Assembly (NCBI RefSeq): GCF_904846175.1
Contig: NZ_CAJGZM010000012.1
Span: forward strand, 1-64,000
Direction of reading: 5' to 3'
Origin: Psychrobacter immobilis
GTDB lineage: Bacteria; Pseudomonadota; Gammaproteobacteria; Pseudomonadales; Moraxellaceae
DNA: 64,000 nucleotides
How positions within the stretch are numbered: the first letter of the stretch is position 1; each line of letters opens with the position of its first letter. A program made the position numbers and the translations under genes. The notes under the pieces are model-generated. The model did not search any database. It was not told where the DNA came from and saw only the letters and a list, made by a program, of their open reading frames with translations. This document shows, in pieces, positions 26,989 to 35,218 of the stretch.

Positions 26989-27869
26989 ATATCCTAGCGC
27001 ACAGTCACAAGCTTGCGCTAGGAACGGCGCAATTCGGACTGAAATATGGTCTAGCCAATATGGCAGATAAAGTACCAAGAGACATGGTTGAGCAATTACT
27101 TAAAGTAGCCAGCGCATTTAACATAACCATGCTCGATACTGCTATTGCTTATGGTGACAGCGAACAAGTCTTAGGTCTGCATAACCTTACGAAGTTCGAG
27201 ATAGTAAGTAAGTTACCGGCAGTGCCGTCCAATTGTCTAAACGTAGAAGAATGGGTGCTAGAACAAACGATGTCTTCATTAAAACGTTTAAAAACGGACA
27301 AATTGAACGACTTGTTATTACATAGGCCAGCCCAGTTGCTAGGGACAAACGGAGAGAAAATATATAAGTCGATATTAAAACTCAAAGAGCAGGGCATGGT
27401 AGACCAGATTGGAGTTTCTGTTTATGGTCCTGATGAGTTATCCGAGCTTATTAAAAGGTTTGATTTTGATGTTATTCAAGCGCCTATGAATATATTTGAT
27501 AGGCGCATGGAGAATACAGGAATGCTTAAACATTTGAAGAAAACAGGCGTAACTATCCATATTAGATCGGCATTTTTGCAAGGTCTTTTATTGATGCCAA
27601 GTGAAAAGATTCCAGTATATTTTGCTCCATGGGCACCATTAATTAAACAGTACCATCAGTGGTTAAATCAACAAAGCATTTCTCCTTTGCAGGCCTGCTT
27701 AAGCTATGTTAACCAACATAGTGATATCGATAAAATCATAGTCGGAGTAGATGATATTTGGCAGCTGAAACAAATAATTGCTGCAATTGATATTCCTATC
27801 ACTGACCTTCCTGACTTCTTACAATCAGTAGATGAAGGTTTGCTTAATCCGTCGAGGTGGCAGCGATGA
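26985..27869 (+). CDS. Aldo/keto reductase embedded in the Pse operon
   Basis: An NAD(P)H-dependent reductase of the AKR superfamily with TIM-barrel blocks: KLALGTAQFGLKYG at the N-terminus, MLDTAIAYGDSEQVLG with catalytic Asp and Tyr, IVSKLPAV with Lys, and DLLLHRP with His, so the DYKH tetrad appears complete. QIGVSVYGPDEL and VIQAPMNIFDRR match family positions. It overlaps pseC and the next gene by four bases each. It is not part of the known five- to six-step Pse pathway, so it probably acts on the nonulosonate or a precursor or branch sugar. The substrate is unknown. Confidence 0.78.
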   Translation: MNILAHSHKLALGTAQFGLKYGLANMADKVPRDMVEQLLKVASAFNITMLDTAIAYGDSEQVLGLHNLTKFEIVSKLPAVPSNCLNVEEWVLEQTMSSLKRLKTDKLNDLLLHRPAQLLGTNGEKIYKSILKLKEQGMVDQIGVSVYGPDELSELIKRFDFDVIQAPMNIFDRRMENTGMLKHLKKTGVTIHIRSAFLQGLLLMPSEKIPVYFAPWAPLIKQYHQWLNQQSISPLQACLSYVNQHSDIDKIIVGVDDIWQLKQIIAAIDIPITDLPDFLQSVDEGLLNPSRWQR

Positions 27870-28765
27870 CATTAAAATTGGGGGTCATCGGCTCATCTGA
27901 AGGTAATGGACATCCTTATTCGTGGAGCGCTATTTTTAATGGTTATGATTCGGTGGAAATGGAAAAATGTGGCTATCCTGTCATACCACGTTATTTAGAG
28001 CAGCAACAATGGCCTGCGAGTCAAATCAAAGAGGCAAGAGTTACTGCTATTTGGACGCAAGATATAGCGCTTTCTCGGCACATTGCCAAAGCCGCAAAAA
28101 TCGAGCACGTTGTGACTTGTTACAAAGATATGATTGGGCAAGTAGATGCCGTTCTGTTGGCGCGTGATGATGCCTATAATCATTTGCAGTATGCCGAACC
28201 ATTCTTACGTCAAGGCATCCCTATTTATATAGACAAACCCATTGCACTATCAATTAATGATTTAGATAGGTTATATGCATTAGAGTACTGTTCAGGTCAG
28301 ATTTTCACTTGTTCAGCGCTCAGATATAGCAAGCAGTTAGCCCTAACTACGACGGATAGGCAAAGTTTAGGGCATATAAAACAGATCATCGCATTTACCC
28401 CAAGATCATGGTCTAAATATGCTGTTCATATTATTGAGCCTGTGCTGAACATGCTCTCTGAGGGTGACGAGATAGTCGAAATGATTTCTCCTGCCTGTCA
28501 TAGAAGTGATGGCTCAGGTAGCCTAGCGGTTTGTTGGAGCAGTGGTATACAGACCAATTTTTTTGCGCTTGGTAATGGACAGTCTCCAATCTCGATTAGA
28601 GTATTTGGTACGAGTGGTTGGAAGGACTTTACATTTACAGATTCATTCTCAGCTTTTAAAGCAGCTTTGCAGGCTTTTATACAAGGTATCTCAGACAAGA
28701 AGGTAATGTCAGATAGAGCATTTAATACAACAGTGGTTCAACTGCTTGAAAGAGGTTGCCAATGA
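27866..28765 (+). CDS. Gfo/Idh/MocA-type oxidoreductase, short form
   Basis: A Rossmann-fold dehydrogenase-like protein of 299 residues, shorter than the usual 330-390 of the family. The N-terminus KLGVIGSSEGNGHPYSW takes the place of the common GxGxxG motif. QVDAVLLARDDAYNHLQYAEPFL, then PIYIDKPIALS (Asp-Lys-Pro in place of the usual Glu-Lys-Pro) and ALRYSKQLAL follow. The atypical dinucleotide loop leaves cofactor binding uncertain. The ATG at 27866 has GAGG eight bases upstream. It overlaps both neighbours by four bases, so it belongs to the same coupled set. Confidence 0.7.
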   Translation: MTLKLGVIGSSEGNGHPYSWSAIFNGYDSVEMEKCGYPVIPRYLEQQQWPASQIKEARVTAIWTQDIALSRHIAKAAKIEHVVTCYKDMIGQVDAVLLARDDAYNHLQYAEPFLRQGIPIYIDKPIALSINDLDRLYALEYCSGQIFTCSALRYSKQLALTTTDRQSLGHIKQIIAFTPRSWSKYAVHIIEPVLNMLSEGDEIVEMISPACHRSDGSGSLAVCWSSGIQTNFFALGNGQSPISIRVFGTSGWKDFTFTDSFSAFKAALQAFIQGISDKKVMSDRAFNTTVVQLLERGCQ

Positions 28766-29517
28766 AAGAGACGATCTTGATTACTGGTGGTACAGGTAAA
28801 TTCGGCAGGCAATTTGTCAAGCATTTTGCAACTAAGGGCTGGCAGGTGTTATTTACGACGACCTGTCAAAATAATGCCGATAAGCTAATGGCAAAGATAG
28901 GCAGTGACTATCGTTTGATGCCGCTAATAGTTGATTTTACTAAGCCGCAAGCAGTACAGGACATCATTAACCGCGTTCAAGGTTCTGGCTATACCATTAA
29001 TCACTTGGTAAATAATGCACGTAGTTTGGGTTTTTTGCAGACAGATTCATTAGGTCAGACCAGCCGTGAAGACTTTTTAGCTGAATATTTAATGGATGTC
29101 GTCGTACCCTATGAGCTATCAATGGGGCTATTCAATATTCAGCCAAAAGAGCTAAGCACCGTCACCAATATAGGTTCTCAGTACGGCGTCGTCGCTGCCA
29201 ACCCTGCTTTATATGAGGATTATCCAAGACAATCGCCTATTCAATACAGTGTTGCTAAAGCAGCATTGATACATTTAACAAAGGAGTTGGCTGTACGTTT
29301 TTCTGATTTCGACATAAGGGTTAATTGTATTGCCTATGGTGGTGTCAGTGGACGTGTTGATGATAGCTTTGAAGCCAGATACGCAAAGCTTACGCCAAGT
29401 GGTCGTATGCTATCTGAGTCTGAAATCATAGGGCCTCTAGATTTTCTAGTTTCGGAAAACTGTAAAGCAATCAATGGTCAAACCATTCAGGCAGATGGCG
29501 GGTGGACATTATGGTGA
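28762..29517 (+). CDS. Short-chain dehydrogenase/reductase, PtmA-like
   Basis: A classical SDR of 251 residues: LITGGTGKFGRQF (cofactor motif, about residues 6-18), VNNARSLGF, NIGSQYGV with the catalytic Ser region, YSVAKAALIHL as YxxxK, and the C-terminal INGQTIQADGGWTLW typical of the FabG-like fold. Its place directly before the CMP-sugar synthetase resembles ptmA-ptmB in Campylobacter flagellin-glycan loci, where the SDR role is also not firmly assigned. AGAGG precedes the ATG. It overlaps the gene before by four bases and the gene after by seven. Confidence 0.78.
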   Translation: MKETILITGGTGKFGRQFVKHFATKGWQVLFTTTCQNNADKLMAKIGSDYRLMPLIVDFTKPQAVQDIINRVQGSGYTINHLVNNARSLGFLQTDSLGQTSREDFLAEYLMDVVVPYELSMGLFNIQPKELSTVTNIGSQYGVVAANPALYEDYPRQSPIQYSVAKAALIHLTKELAVRFSDFDIRVNCIAYGGVSGRVDDSFEARYAKLTPSGRMLSESEIIGPLDFLVSENCKAINGQTIQADGGWTLW

Positions 29518-30215
29518 AACGTAGAATAGCTATTATTCCTGCTCGCGGCGGGTCGAAGCGAATCCCGAAAAAAAACATAACCGATTTTAATGGTCTGCCG
29601 ATGATTGCATGGACGATTAAAGCGGCGAAAGAATCTAGATTGTTTGATCGAATCTTGGTATCTACCGATGATTCAACGATAGCTGAGGTGGCAATAAACG
29701 CTGGTGCGGAAGTGCCTTTTCTACGTACTGATTGCGCTGATGATTATTCCACAGTAAGCGAGGCTACGACATTTGCTTTACAGCAGGCTATGGACTATTG
29801 GCAAGAAGAGTACAACGTGGTGGTCCAATTGATGGCTAATTGTCCATTACGAACTAGTGCGGATATCCAGTTGCTAGTTGCTACATTTGAAGCAAAGAAG
29901 CGCACGGCTCAAATTAGCTGCTTTGAATATGGATGGATGAACCCGTGGTGGGCGGCAACGATTGATGATGTAGGCAGACCCACTCAGATTTTTTATGAAA
30001 CGTTGAATCAGCGTTCGCAAGACTTACCAAAACTTTATTGTCCAACGGGTTCGATTTGGATATCTACAGTGAAAGCACTGGTAACCCATAAAACATTCTA
30101 CTCACCAGATCATACATTTGAGCCTATATCATTAAAAAGCGCAATGGATATAGACAGCTATGAAGATCTAAAGATTGCCAATGCATTATTACTAGCTAGT
30201 GATTACTCATCATGA
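29511..30215 (+). CDS. pseF: CMP-pseudaminic acid synthetase
   Basis: A cytidylyltransferase of the NeuA/PseF family that activates the finished nonulosonate with CTP. Seen: IAIIPARGGSKRIPKKNI (nucleotide loop, residues about 5-22), ILVSTDDSTIAEVA, VVVQLMANCPLRTSADI and a C-terminal AMDIDSYEDLKIANALL with the metal-binding Asp pair. Length (234) is as expected for PseF. Pse rather than Neu or Leg is inferred from the adjacent pseG and pseI. The start is ATG at 29511; an in-frame GTG at 29502 and a GTG at 29514 are alternatives. Confidence 0.85.
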   Translation: MVKRRIAIIPARGGSKRIPKKNITDFNGLPMIAWTIKAAKESRLFDRILVSTDDSTIAEVAINAGAEVPFLRTDCADDYSTVSEATTFALQQAMDYWQEEYNVVVQLMANCPLRTSADIQLLVATFEAKKRTAQISCFEYGWMNPWWAATIDDVGRPTQIFYETLNQRSQDLPKLYCPTGSIWISTVKALVTHKTFYSPDHTFEPISLKSAMDIDSYEDLKIANALLLASDYSS

Positions 30216-31318
30216 CAGCGAAAAAGTACAAGATCGTCTTTCGTTGTGATGCTTCTATTCAGATAGGAACTGGTCATGTGATGCGTTGCTTGACTTTAGC
30301 TAATGAAATGGCTCAACAAGGAGCTGAATGTATTTTTATATGCCGTAGACACCACGGGAATTTGATTGAGGAAATTCAGCAGCATGGATATAAAGTGTAT
30401 TCACTTCCTTTAGAAAATGACTTGTATATTGAAACGAATAATAAAACTGTACTTGCCCACGCTGATTGGCTGGCTAGTACACAACACAGAGATGCGGAAT
30501 TAAGTATCTCGATAGTAAAGGCGATACAACCTGATTGGTTGATTGTTGATCATTACTCTTTAGATGAGAGTTGGGAAAAAGGACTGCAACCCTATTGCAA
30601 AAAGATAATGGTCATCGATGATTTGGCAGATCGAAAGCATGATTGTGACATTTTACTTGATCAAAACTTTGGTCGTGATCCGCAAGACTATGCCGCCTAT
30701 GTTAATGAAGATTGTGAATTACTATGTGGATCTAAATATGCATTACTGAGGCATGAATTTGCACAATGGCGAAGCTACAGCTTAGAGCGGCGTCAGCATA
30801 ATAAATTGGCAAGTATTTTGATTAATTTAGGTGGGGTTGATAAGGATAATATTACAACCAAAATCCTGAAAGGACTGCAAACGAAATCTTTACCTGATCA
30901 CTGTTCAATGAACATCGTTATGGGTTCGACATCACCATGGATTGAAGCAGTAAAACAACAAGCCGCAATAATGCAGTGGCGTACGGTAGTAAAGGTAGGG
31001 GTAGATAATATGGCTGAGCTAATGGCCAGTAGTGATTTGGCTATTGGCGCCGCAGGGTCAACATCATGGGAGCGATGCTGTTTGGGACTTCCAACTATTA
31101 TGCTGGTTTTAGCGGATAACCAACAGGTTATTGCTAACGCATTAGAAGCTGTGGGAGCTGCACTGACATTCGATATAACTATGTTGGAGGCTGAGCCACT
31201 AGCATTTGCTAAAGGGATAGAGTCAGTCGCACCTAAGATGAGAGAGATGAGCAAGACGGCCAGTAAAGTTACTGATGGGCTTGGAGCGTCACGCCTCTCA
31301 AGATTTTTATTTCAATAG
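30212..31318 (+). CDS. pseG: UDP-2,4-diacylamino-2,4,6-trideoxy-altropyranose hydrolase
   Basis: PseG removes UDP from the 2,4-diamino sugar before condensation. It is a GT-B fold, MurG-like hydrolase. The N-terminal RCDASIQIGTGHVMRCLTLA holds the catalytic-type His of the GTGHVMRC loop. DWLIVDHYSLDESWE, KKIMVIDDLADR and GAAGSTSWERCCLGLPTIML (donor-binding loop) are present. The ATGA overlap with pseF gives coupling. At 368 residues it is somewhat longer than the Campylobacter enzyme, which I recall as about 270-280, partly through inserts; it otherwise looks complete. Confidence 0.88.
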   Translation: MTAKKYKIVFRCDASIQIGTGHVMRCLTLANEMAQQGAECIFICRRHHGNLIEEIQQHGYKVYSLPLENDLYIETNNKTVLAHADWLASTQHRDAELSISIVKAIQPDWLIVDHYSLDESWEKGLQPYCKKIMVIDDLADRKHDCDILLDQNFGRDPQDYAAYVNEDCELLCGSKYALLRHEFAQWRSYSLERRQHNKLASILINLGGVDKDNITTKILKGLQTKSLPDHCSMNIVMGSTSPWIEAVKQQAAIMQWRTVVKVGVDNMAELMASSDLAIGAAGSTSWERCCLGLPTIMLVLADNQQVIANALEAVGAALTFDITMLEAEPLAFAKGIESVAPKMREMSKTASKVTDGLGASRLSRFLFQ

Positions 31319-31334
31319 GCCGAAAGGAAATGCT

Positions 31335-31982
31335 ATGAAAATCAGTTTCCTATGTAATGACCTTAGCCATCCCGTTAATGACTATCTATATGCATGGATA
31401 AAAAAGAACAATAGCAAACATGAGATAGAGCTAGTGCGTCAGAAAAAGGATCTGTCCGGAGGTGACATATTATTTCTCATTTCCTGTACAGAGATTATAA
31501 ATAGCCAAGATCGCATGGCTTATATTAACTGCCTAGTAATTCATGCCAGTGACTTACCTAAAGGTAGGGGCTGGAGCCCACATATATGGAGCATTATAGA
31601 AGGTAAGGAGGAGCTGACTTTAACACTGTTAGAAGCTAATAATAAGGTTGATAGTGGCAAAATATGGAAAAAATTAAATTTTCAAGTACCCAAACATGCA
31701 CTATGGAATGAAATTAATGCTCAGTTATTTGAAAAAGAAATTGAGTTAATAGATTTTGCGGTTGGTAATTTTAAGAGTGTTTCAGCTAAGTCACAAGCCC
31801 TAGATATAGAACCGACGTATTATCCAAAGCGGACACCAAATGATAGTGAAATTGATCCCTATAAAAGTATTGAGAGCCAATTTGATAAAATTCGAGTCTG
31901 TGATCCTTATCGTTTCCCCGCATATATAGAGCTTTATGGAGAGAGATATAAGCTTATTCTGGAGAAGGTAAATGACAAATAA
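31335..31982 (+). CDS. Formyltransferase-like enzyme in the PseH position
   Basis: A 215-residue protein related to the catalytic domain of methionyl-tRNA formyltransferase. IHASDLPKGRGWSPHIWSI with His70 and VDSGKIW with Asp106 match the His and Asp of the formyltransferase site; their 36-residue spacing equals that of E. coli Fmt as I recall it. The usual catalytic Asn two residues before the His is Val here. No GNAT-type PseH is found in the operon, so this enzyme probably acylates the 4-amino group (C7 of Pse) with formyl from 10-formyl-THF. The start at 31335 has AAAGGA six bases upstream. It overlaps pseI by 11 bases. Confidence 0.72.
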   Translation: MKISFLCNDLSHPVNDYLYAWIKKNNSKHEIELVRQKKDLSGGDILFLISCTEIINSQDRMAYINCLVIHASDLPKGRGWSPHIWSIIEGKEELTLTLLEANNKVDSGKIWKKLNFQVPKHALWNEINAQLFEKEIELIDFAVGNFKSVSAKSQALDIEPTYYPKRTPNDSEIDPYKSIESQFDKIRVCDPYRFPAYIELYGERYKLILEKVNDK

Positions 31983-33033
31983 TATTCATATTGATGGTCG
32001 CATCATAGGTCGTAATCAAGCCCCTTATATCATTGCTGAGATGTCGGCAAACCATAACGGCCAACTTGATATAGCTCTGTGTATTATAGAAGAGGCCAAA
32101 CGCGCCGGTGCTGACGCTATTAAAATGCAAACATACAGACCTGACACGATTACTTTAAAGTCAGACTTGCCGGATTTTCAAATTTCAGATGGTTTATGGG
32201 CTGGACGTACTTTATATGATTTGTATGATTGGGCTCATACTCCTTGGGACTGGCATAAGCCGCTGTTCGATCATGCTCGTCAGTTAGGTATTACGATATT
32301 TAGCTCTCCTTTTGACAGCACCGCTGTAGACCTACTCGAGGACCTAGGAGCACCTGCATACAAAATAGCATCTTTTGAGGCCGTTGATTTAGCATTGATT
32401 AAGTACGTTGCTAGCACTGGCAAGCCGATGATTATATCTACTGGTATGGCCAGTGCCGAAGAGATAGAAGAAGCGATAAATGCTGCACGTGTAGGCGGCT
32501 GTAAGGAGCTTGCTATTTTGCACTGTGTCAGTGGTTACCCAGCGCCTGCAGCCGATTATAACCTACGTACTCTTGCAGATATGATAGAGCGCTTTGGGCT
32601 AGTGACAGGTTTGTCAGATCACACTCTTGATAACACCACCGCAATCACAAGTGTCGCCCTTGGAGCCTCTATCATCGAGAAGCACTTCACCCTTGATCGT
32701 AATGGTGGCGGACCTGATGACAGTTTTTCATTGGAGCCTGCAGATCTGATTGCGCTATGTCGCGATACTAAGACAGCGTGGCAAGCGCTTGGACAGGTAG
32801 ATTACAGTCGAAAAGCCAGCGAAAAAAATAATATCAAGTTTCGGCGCTCATTATATTTTGTAAAAGATATGGCAGAAGGCGATACGATAGCTGAAGACTC
32901 TGTACGCAGTGTGCGTCCTGGATTTGGATTGGCGCCAAAATATCTGCATGAAGTGATAGGTAAAAAGGTAACACGGAACGTCAATGCCAGCACTGCTCTT
33001 ACTAGCGATACCGTAGAAGGATTGTTTGAATAG
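31972..33033 (+). CDS. pseI: Pseudaminic acid synthase
   Basis: A NeuB-family enzyme that condenses the 6-deoxy diamino-altrose with phosphoenolpyruvate to give the nonulosonate. Seen: APYIIAEMSANHNGQLD at the N-terminus, AIKMQTYRPDTIT (PEP site), SSPFDSTAVDLLE, MIISTGMAS, HCVSGYPAP, and EKHFTLDRNGGGPDDSFSLEP, whose GGPDDSFS points to PseI over NeuB or LegI. A C-terminal SAF/antifreeze-like domain (SLYFVKDMAEGDTI onward) is present. GGAGAAGG is a strong ribosome binding site. It ends the tightly coupled Pse operon. Confidence 0.9.
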   Translation: MTNNIHIDGRIIGRNQAPYIIAEMSANHNGQLDIALCIIEEAKRAGADAIKMQTYRPDTITLKSDLPDFQISDGLWAGRTLYDLYDWAHTPWDWHKPLFDHARQLGITIFSSPFDSTAVDLLEDLGAPAYKIASFEAVDLALIKYVASTGKPMIISTGMASAEEIEEAINAARVGGCKELAILHCVSGYPAPAADYNLRTLADMIERFGLVTGLSDHTLDNTTAITSVALGASIIEKHFTLDRNGGGPDDSFSLEPADLIALCRDTKTAWQALGQVDYSRKASEKNNIKFRRSLYFVKDMAEGDTIAEDSVRSVRPGFGLAPKYLHEVIGKKVTRNVNASTALTSDTVEGLFE

Positions 33034-33088
33034 ATTGTAAGAATATAGGTAGGAGGGTCGAACGATTAAATATATTGGAGTGTATAAG

Positions 33089-33988
33089 ATGGATGTGTTT
33101 ATCGTAAGAACTAGACTACAGTCTTTAATTGTTGAAAAGATAATAAATGTAGAGAATATAAGTAGGTATATCTTAGTATTTTGTTATCTGGATAATAAAT
33201 ATGAAGATGACTCTGAATATTATACTACTTATAAAAAAATCAGGAAAAATGCTTTTTTTACTATAAGTGTATTTTGCAGTAGTAGAATTTCAGTCAATTT
33301 TTTAAAGTTTACCGTATTACAGTTAATGGCACTTATAACCAACGGTAAGATTTTTTTAGCCGTAATTGATAGCTATCCTTTCGCACTTTCAAATATATTT
33401 TTTCCTAGTTTAGAGATTAATACATTCGACGATGGCTCATACAATGTGATTAAGTCTTCAGTGTATTTTAATGAGAACGCTCTCGCTAGAAAAGGAGTAA
33501 AAGGACTTATTTCTAAAATGGTTTTCCCTAATGGGGGAGCTAAGTATTTAAGAGATAAAACCAAGCGTCATTATACCGTTTTCCCTGATTTAGATAATAT
33601 CGTAGAAAAAGATAGGGTAGTCAATCTTGATTGGGATTGGAGTGAACTGTTAGATAGCAGGGATTTAGATAAATTGCCGATGAATACTAATACTATTTTA
33701 TTAGGAACCGCGTTTCAAGATTTCAGCATTAGGCAGCAAGTAAAGCTTAAAAAAAACGTAATGAAAATCATTGATGATGTAGGGTTGTATATCATGCATC
33801 CGCGGGAAGAGAGTTGGTTTGAAAATACAAAAGCAGTTAAATTGCATAGTCCTGCAGAAGCAGTACTAAAGTATATGCAGAGTGCTAATAATAACGAATT
33901 AACCGTATACCATGTTGACACAACCGTCTCTTATTCCTTAAAAGGTAATGAGCATATCAGATTTATTGACTTGCTTTCTGAAGTTTGA
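33089..33988 (+). CDS. GT52-like sialyltransferase relative, candidate pseudaminyltransferase
   Basis: The protein resembles the GT52 lipooligosaccharide sialyltransferase (Lst) of Neisseria in several blocks: INTFDDGSYNVIKSS (Asp114-Asp115), HYTVFPDLDNI, ILLGTAFQD with Asp211 as candidate base, and YIMHPREE with His237 as candidate acid. These correspond, from memory, to FDDG, HYTIF, LLGSPDKE and HPRQ of Lst. It follows pseI by 55 bases, which suggests that it uses the CMP-Pse-type donor. No membrane anchor is obvious. The ATG at 33089 has GGAG eight bases upstream; a GTG at 33080 is less likely. Overall similarity is modest. Confidence 0.68.
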   Translation: MDVFIVRTRLQSLIVEKIINVENISRYILVFCYLDNKYEDDSEYYTTYKKIRKNAFFTISVFCSSRISVNFLKFTVLQLMALITNGKIFLAVIDSYPFALSNIFFPSLEINTFDDGSYNVIKSSVYFNENALARKGVKGLISKMVFPNGGAKYLRDKTKRHYTVFPDLDNIVEKDRVVNLDWDWSELLDSRDLDKLPMNTNTILLGTAFQDFSIRQQVKLKKNVMKIIDDVGLYIMHPREESWFENTKAVKLHSPAEAVLKYMQSANNNELTVYHVDTTVSYSLKGNEHIRFIDLLSEV

Positions 33989-34132
33989 TTAATAGTATTA
34001 AAAAAGTAGTTTTTTATAAGCGGTTTTACTAAGTAAGATTATACGAGTTATAGAAAGTATTTCTATGAATACGAAGGAAAATATATAACAAGATTCTTAG
34101 ACAACAATCTGCTTAAAAAAGGCTAAATAATA

Positions 34133-35218
34133 ATGAAAAAAATTGCGTTTTTTTTACCAGATCTTCGGTGTGGCGGAGCAGAAAAGGTAGCTCTTTTGCT
34201 AGCTAACGAGTTTATCAAACAAGGTTTTAAAGTTGATATGGTCTTGAGTAAAGCTCAGGGAGAATTCTTATTAGAGCTAAACAGCCAAATTCGAATCGTA
34301 GACTTGAAAGCAGATCGCATACGTTATGTGTTTAAGCCCTTATTAAAATATTTTAAAAGTGAAAAGCCGGATGTGGTATTAGCATCGATGTGGCCTTTGA
34401 CTTTATTGGCAGTTGTTGCATTCAAATCAGCCAAACTATCTGGCTCGGTTTTAGTCTCAGATCATACCACCTTTTCTCAAGCTCCTTTGATGAAAAAAAG
34501 ATCAACGCGCTGGTTTTTTAAATATAGTTTAAGTTTGGTTTATCCTTTTTCTGACGCGATAGTTGCAGTATCTGATGGTGTTGCTGATGATTTGTGCGGA
34601 CTAGGTGGGCTAAGACGTAAAAGTATTACCGTTATATCTAATCCTGTAGAAATCAATACAGATCTTTGCCCAAAAGAGGAAGGCTTTAGAAATTGGAAAA
34701 ATCATAAAGGCAAAAAAATAATCGCTGTTGGGGCTTTGAAAAAGGAAAAAGACTACCCATCGCTACTAGAAGCATTTTCCCTGCTTCTTAAAAAAGAAGA
34801 TGCTTACCTAACGATATTGGGGCAAGGAGATTTATTAGCTGATCTAAAAGCTCTAGCCGTAAAGTTAGAGATAGCTGAACGGGTTAACTTTGCAGGTTTT
34901 AGTAGAAACCCTTCTGCATGGATGGCTTCATCTGACTTATTAGTTCTTTCATCTAACTGCGAAGGCTTTGGTAATGTATTAATTGAAGCCCTGAGTGTTG
35001 GTACACCGGTGGTTTCTACCGACTGTCAGTCAGGACCAAGAGAAATTCTTGAAAACGAGCGGTATGGAAGGTTAGTGCCAGTTGGTGATATTAATGCTTT
35101 AGCCAACGCTATGCATAAATCCCTTAATGACCAACATAATATAAATGCTTTAAAGAGTCGTGCAGCTGATTTTTCAGTGGATAAAATTGCGAAACAATAT
35201 ATTGGAGCTATTAAATAA
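34133..35218 (+). CDS. Family 4 glycosyltransferase
   Basis: A GT4 enzyme beginning KKIAFFLPDLRCGGAEKVALLLANEF, the characteristic acceptor loop of this subgroup. The donor domain has IIAVGALKKEKDYPSLLEAF, then NFAGFSRNPSAWMASSDLLVLSS, CEGFGNVLIEALSVGTPVVST (EX7E motif) and DCQSGPREIL. At 361 residues it is normal. Its stop codon shares one base with the ATG of the following amidotransferase, implying coupled translation. Donor and linkage cannot be read. Confidence 0.85.
   Translation: MKKIAFFLPDLRCGGAEKVALLLANEFIKQGFKVDMVLSKAQGEFLLELNSQIRIVDLKADRIRYVFKPLLKYFKSEKPDVVLASMWPLTLLAVVAFKSAKLSGSVLVSDHTTFSQAPLMKKRSTRWFFKYSLSLVYPFSDAIVAVSDGVADDLCGLGGLRRKSITVISNPVEINTDLCPKEEGFRNWKNHKGKKIIAVGALKKEKDYPSLLEAFSLLLKKEDAYLTILGQGDLLADLKALAVKLEIAERVNFAGFSRNPSAWMASSDLLVLSSNCEGFGNVLIEALSVGTPVVSTDCQSGPREILENERYGRLVPVGDINALANAMHKSLNDQHNINALKSRAADFSVDKIAKQYIGAIK

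Noticed and set aside
30898-31254. 118-codon minus-strand frame inside pseG
   Set aside because: It mirrors the conserved pseG donor-domain codons and has no ribosome binding site. A shadow frame.
24823-33033. Legionaminic acid rather than pseudaminic acid pathway
   Set aside because: The dehydratase has the PseB YGATK pattern, the hydrolase has GTGHVMRC, and the synthase has GGPDDSFSLEP; these fit Pse. The PtmA-like SDR and CMP-sugar synthetase order resembles Leg loci but is not enough to change the call.
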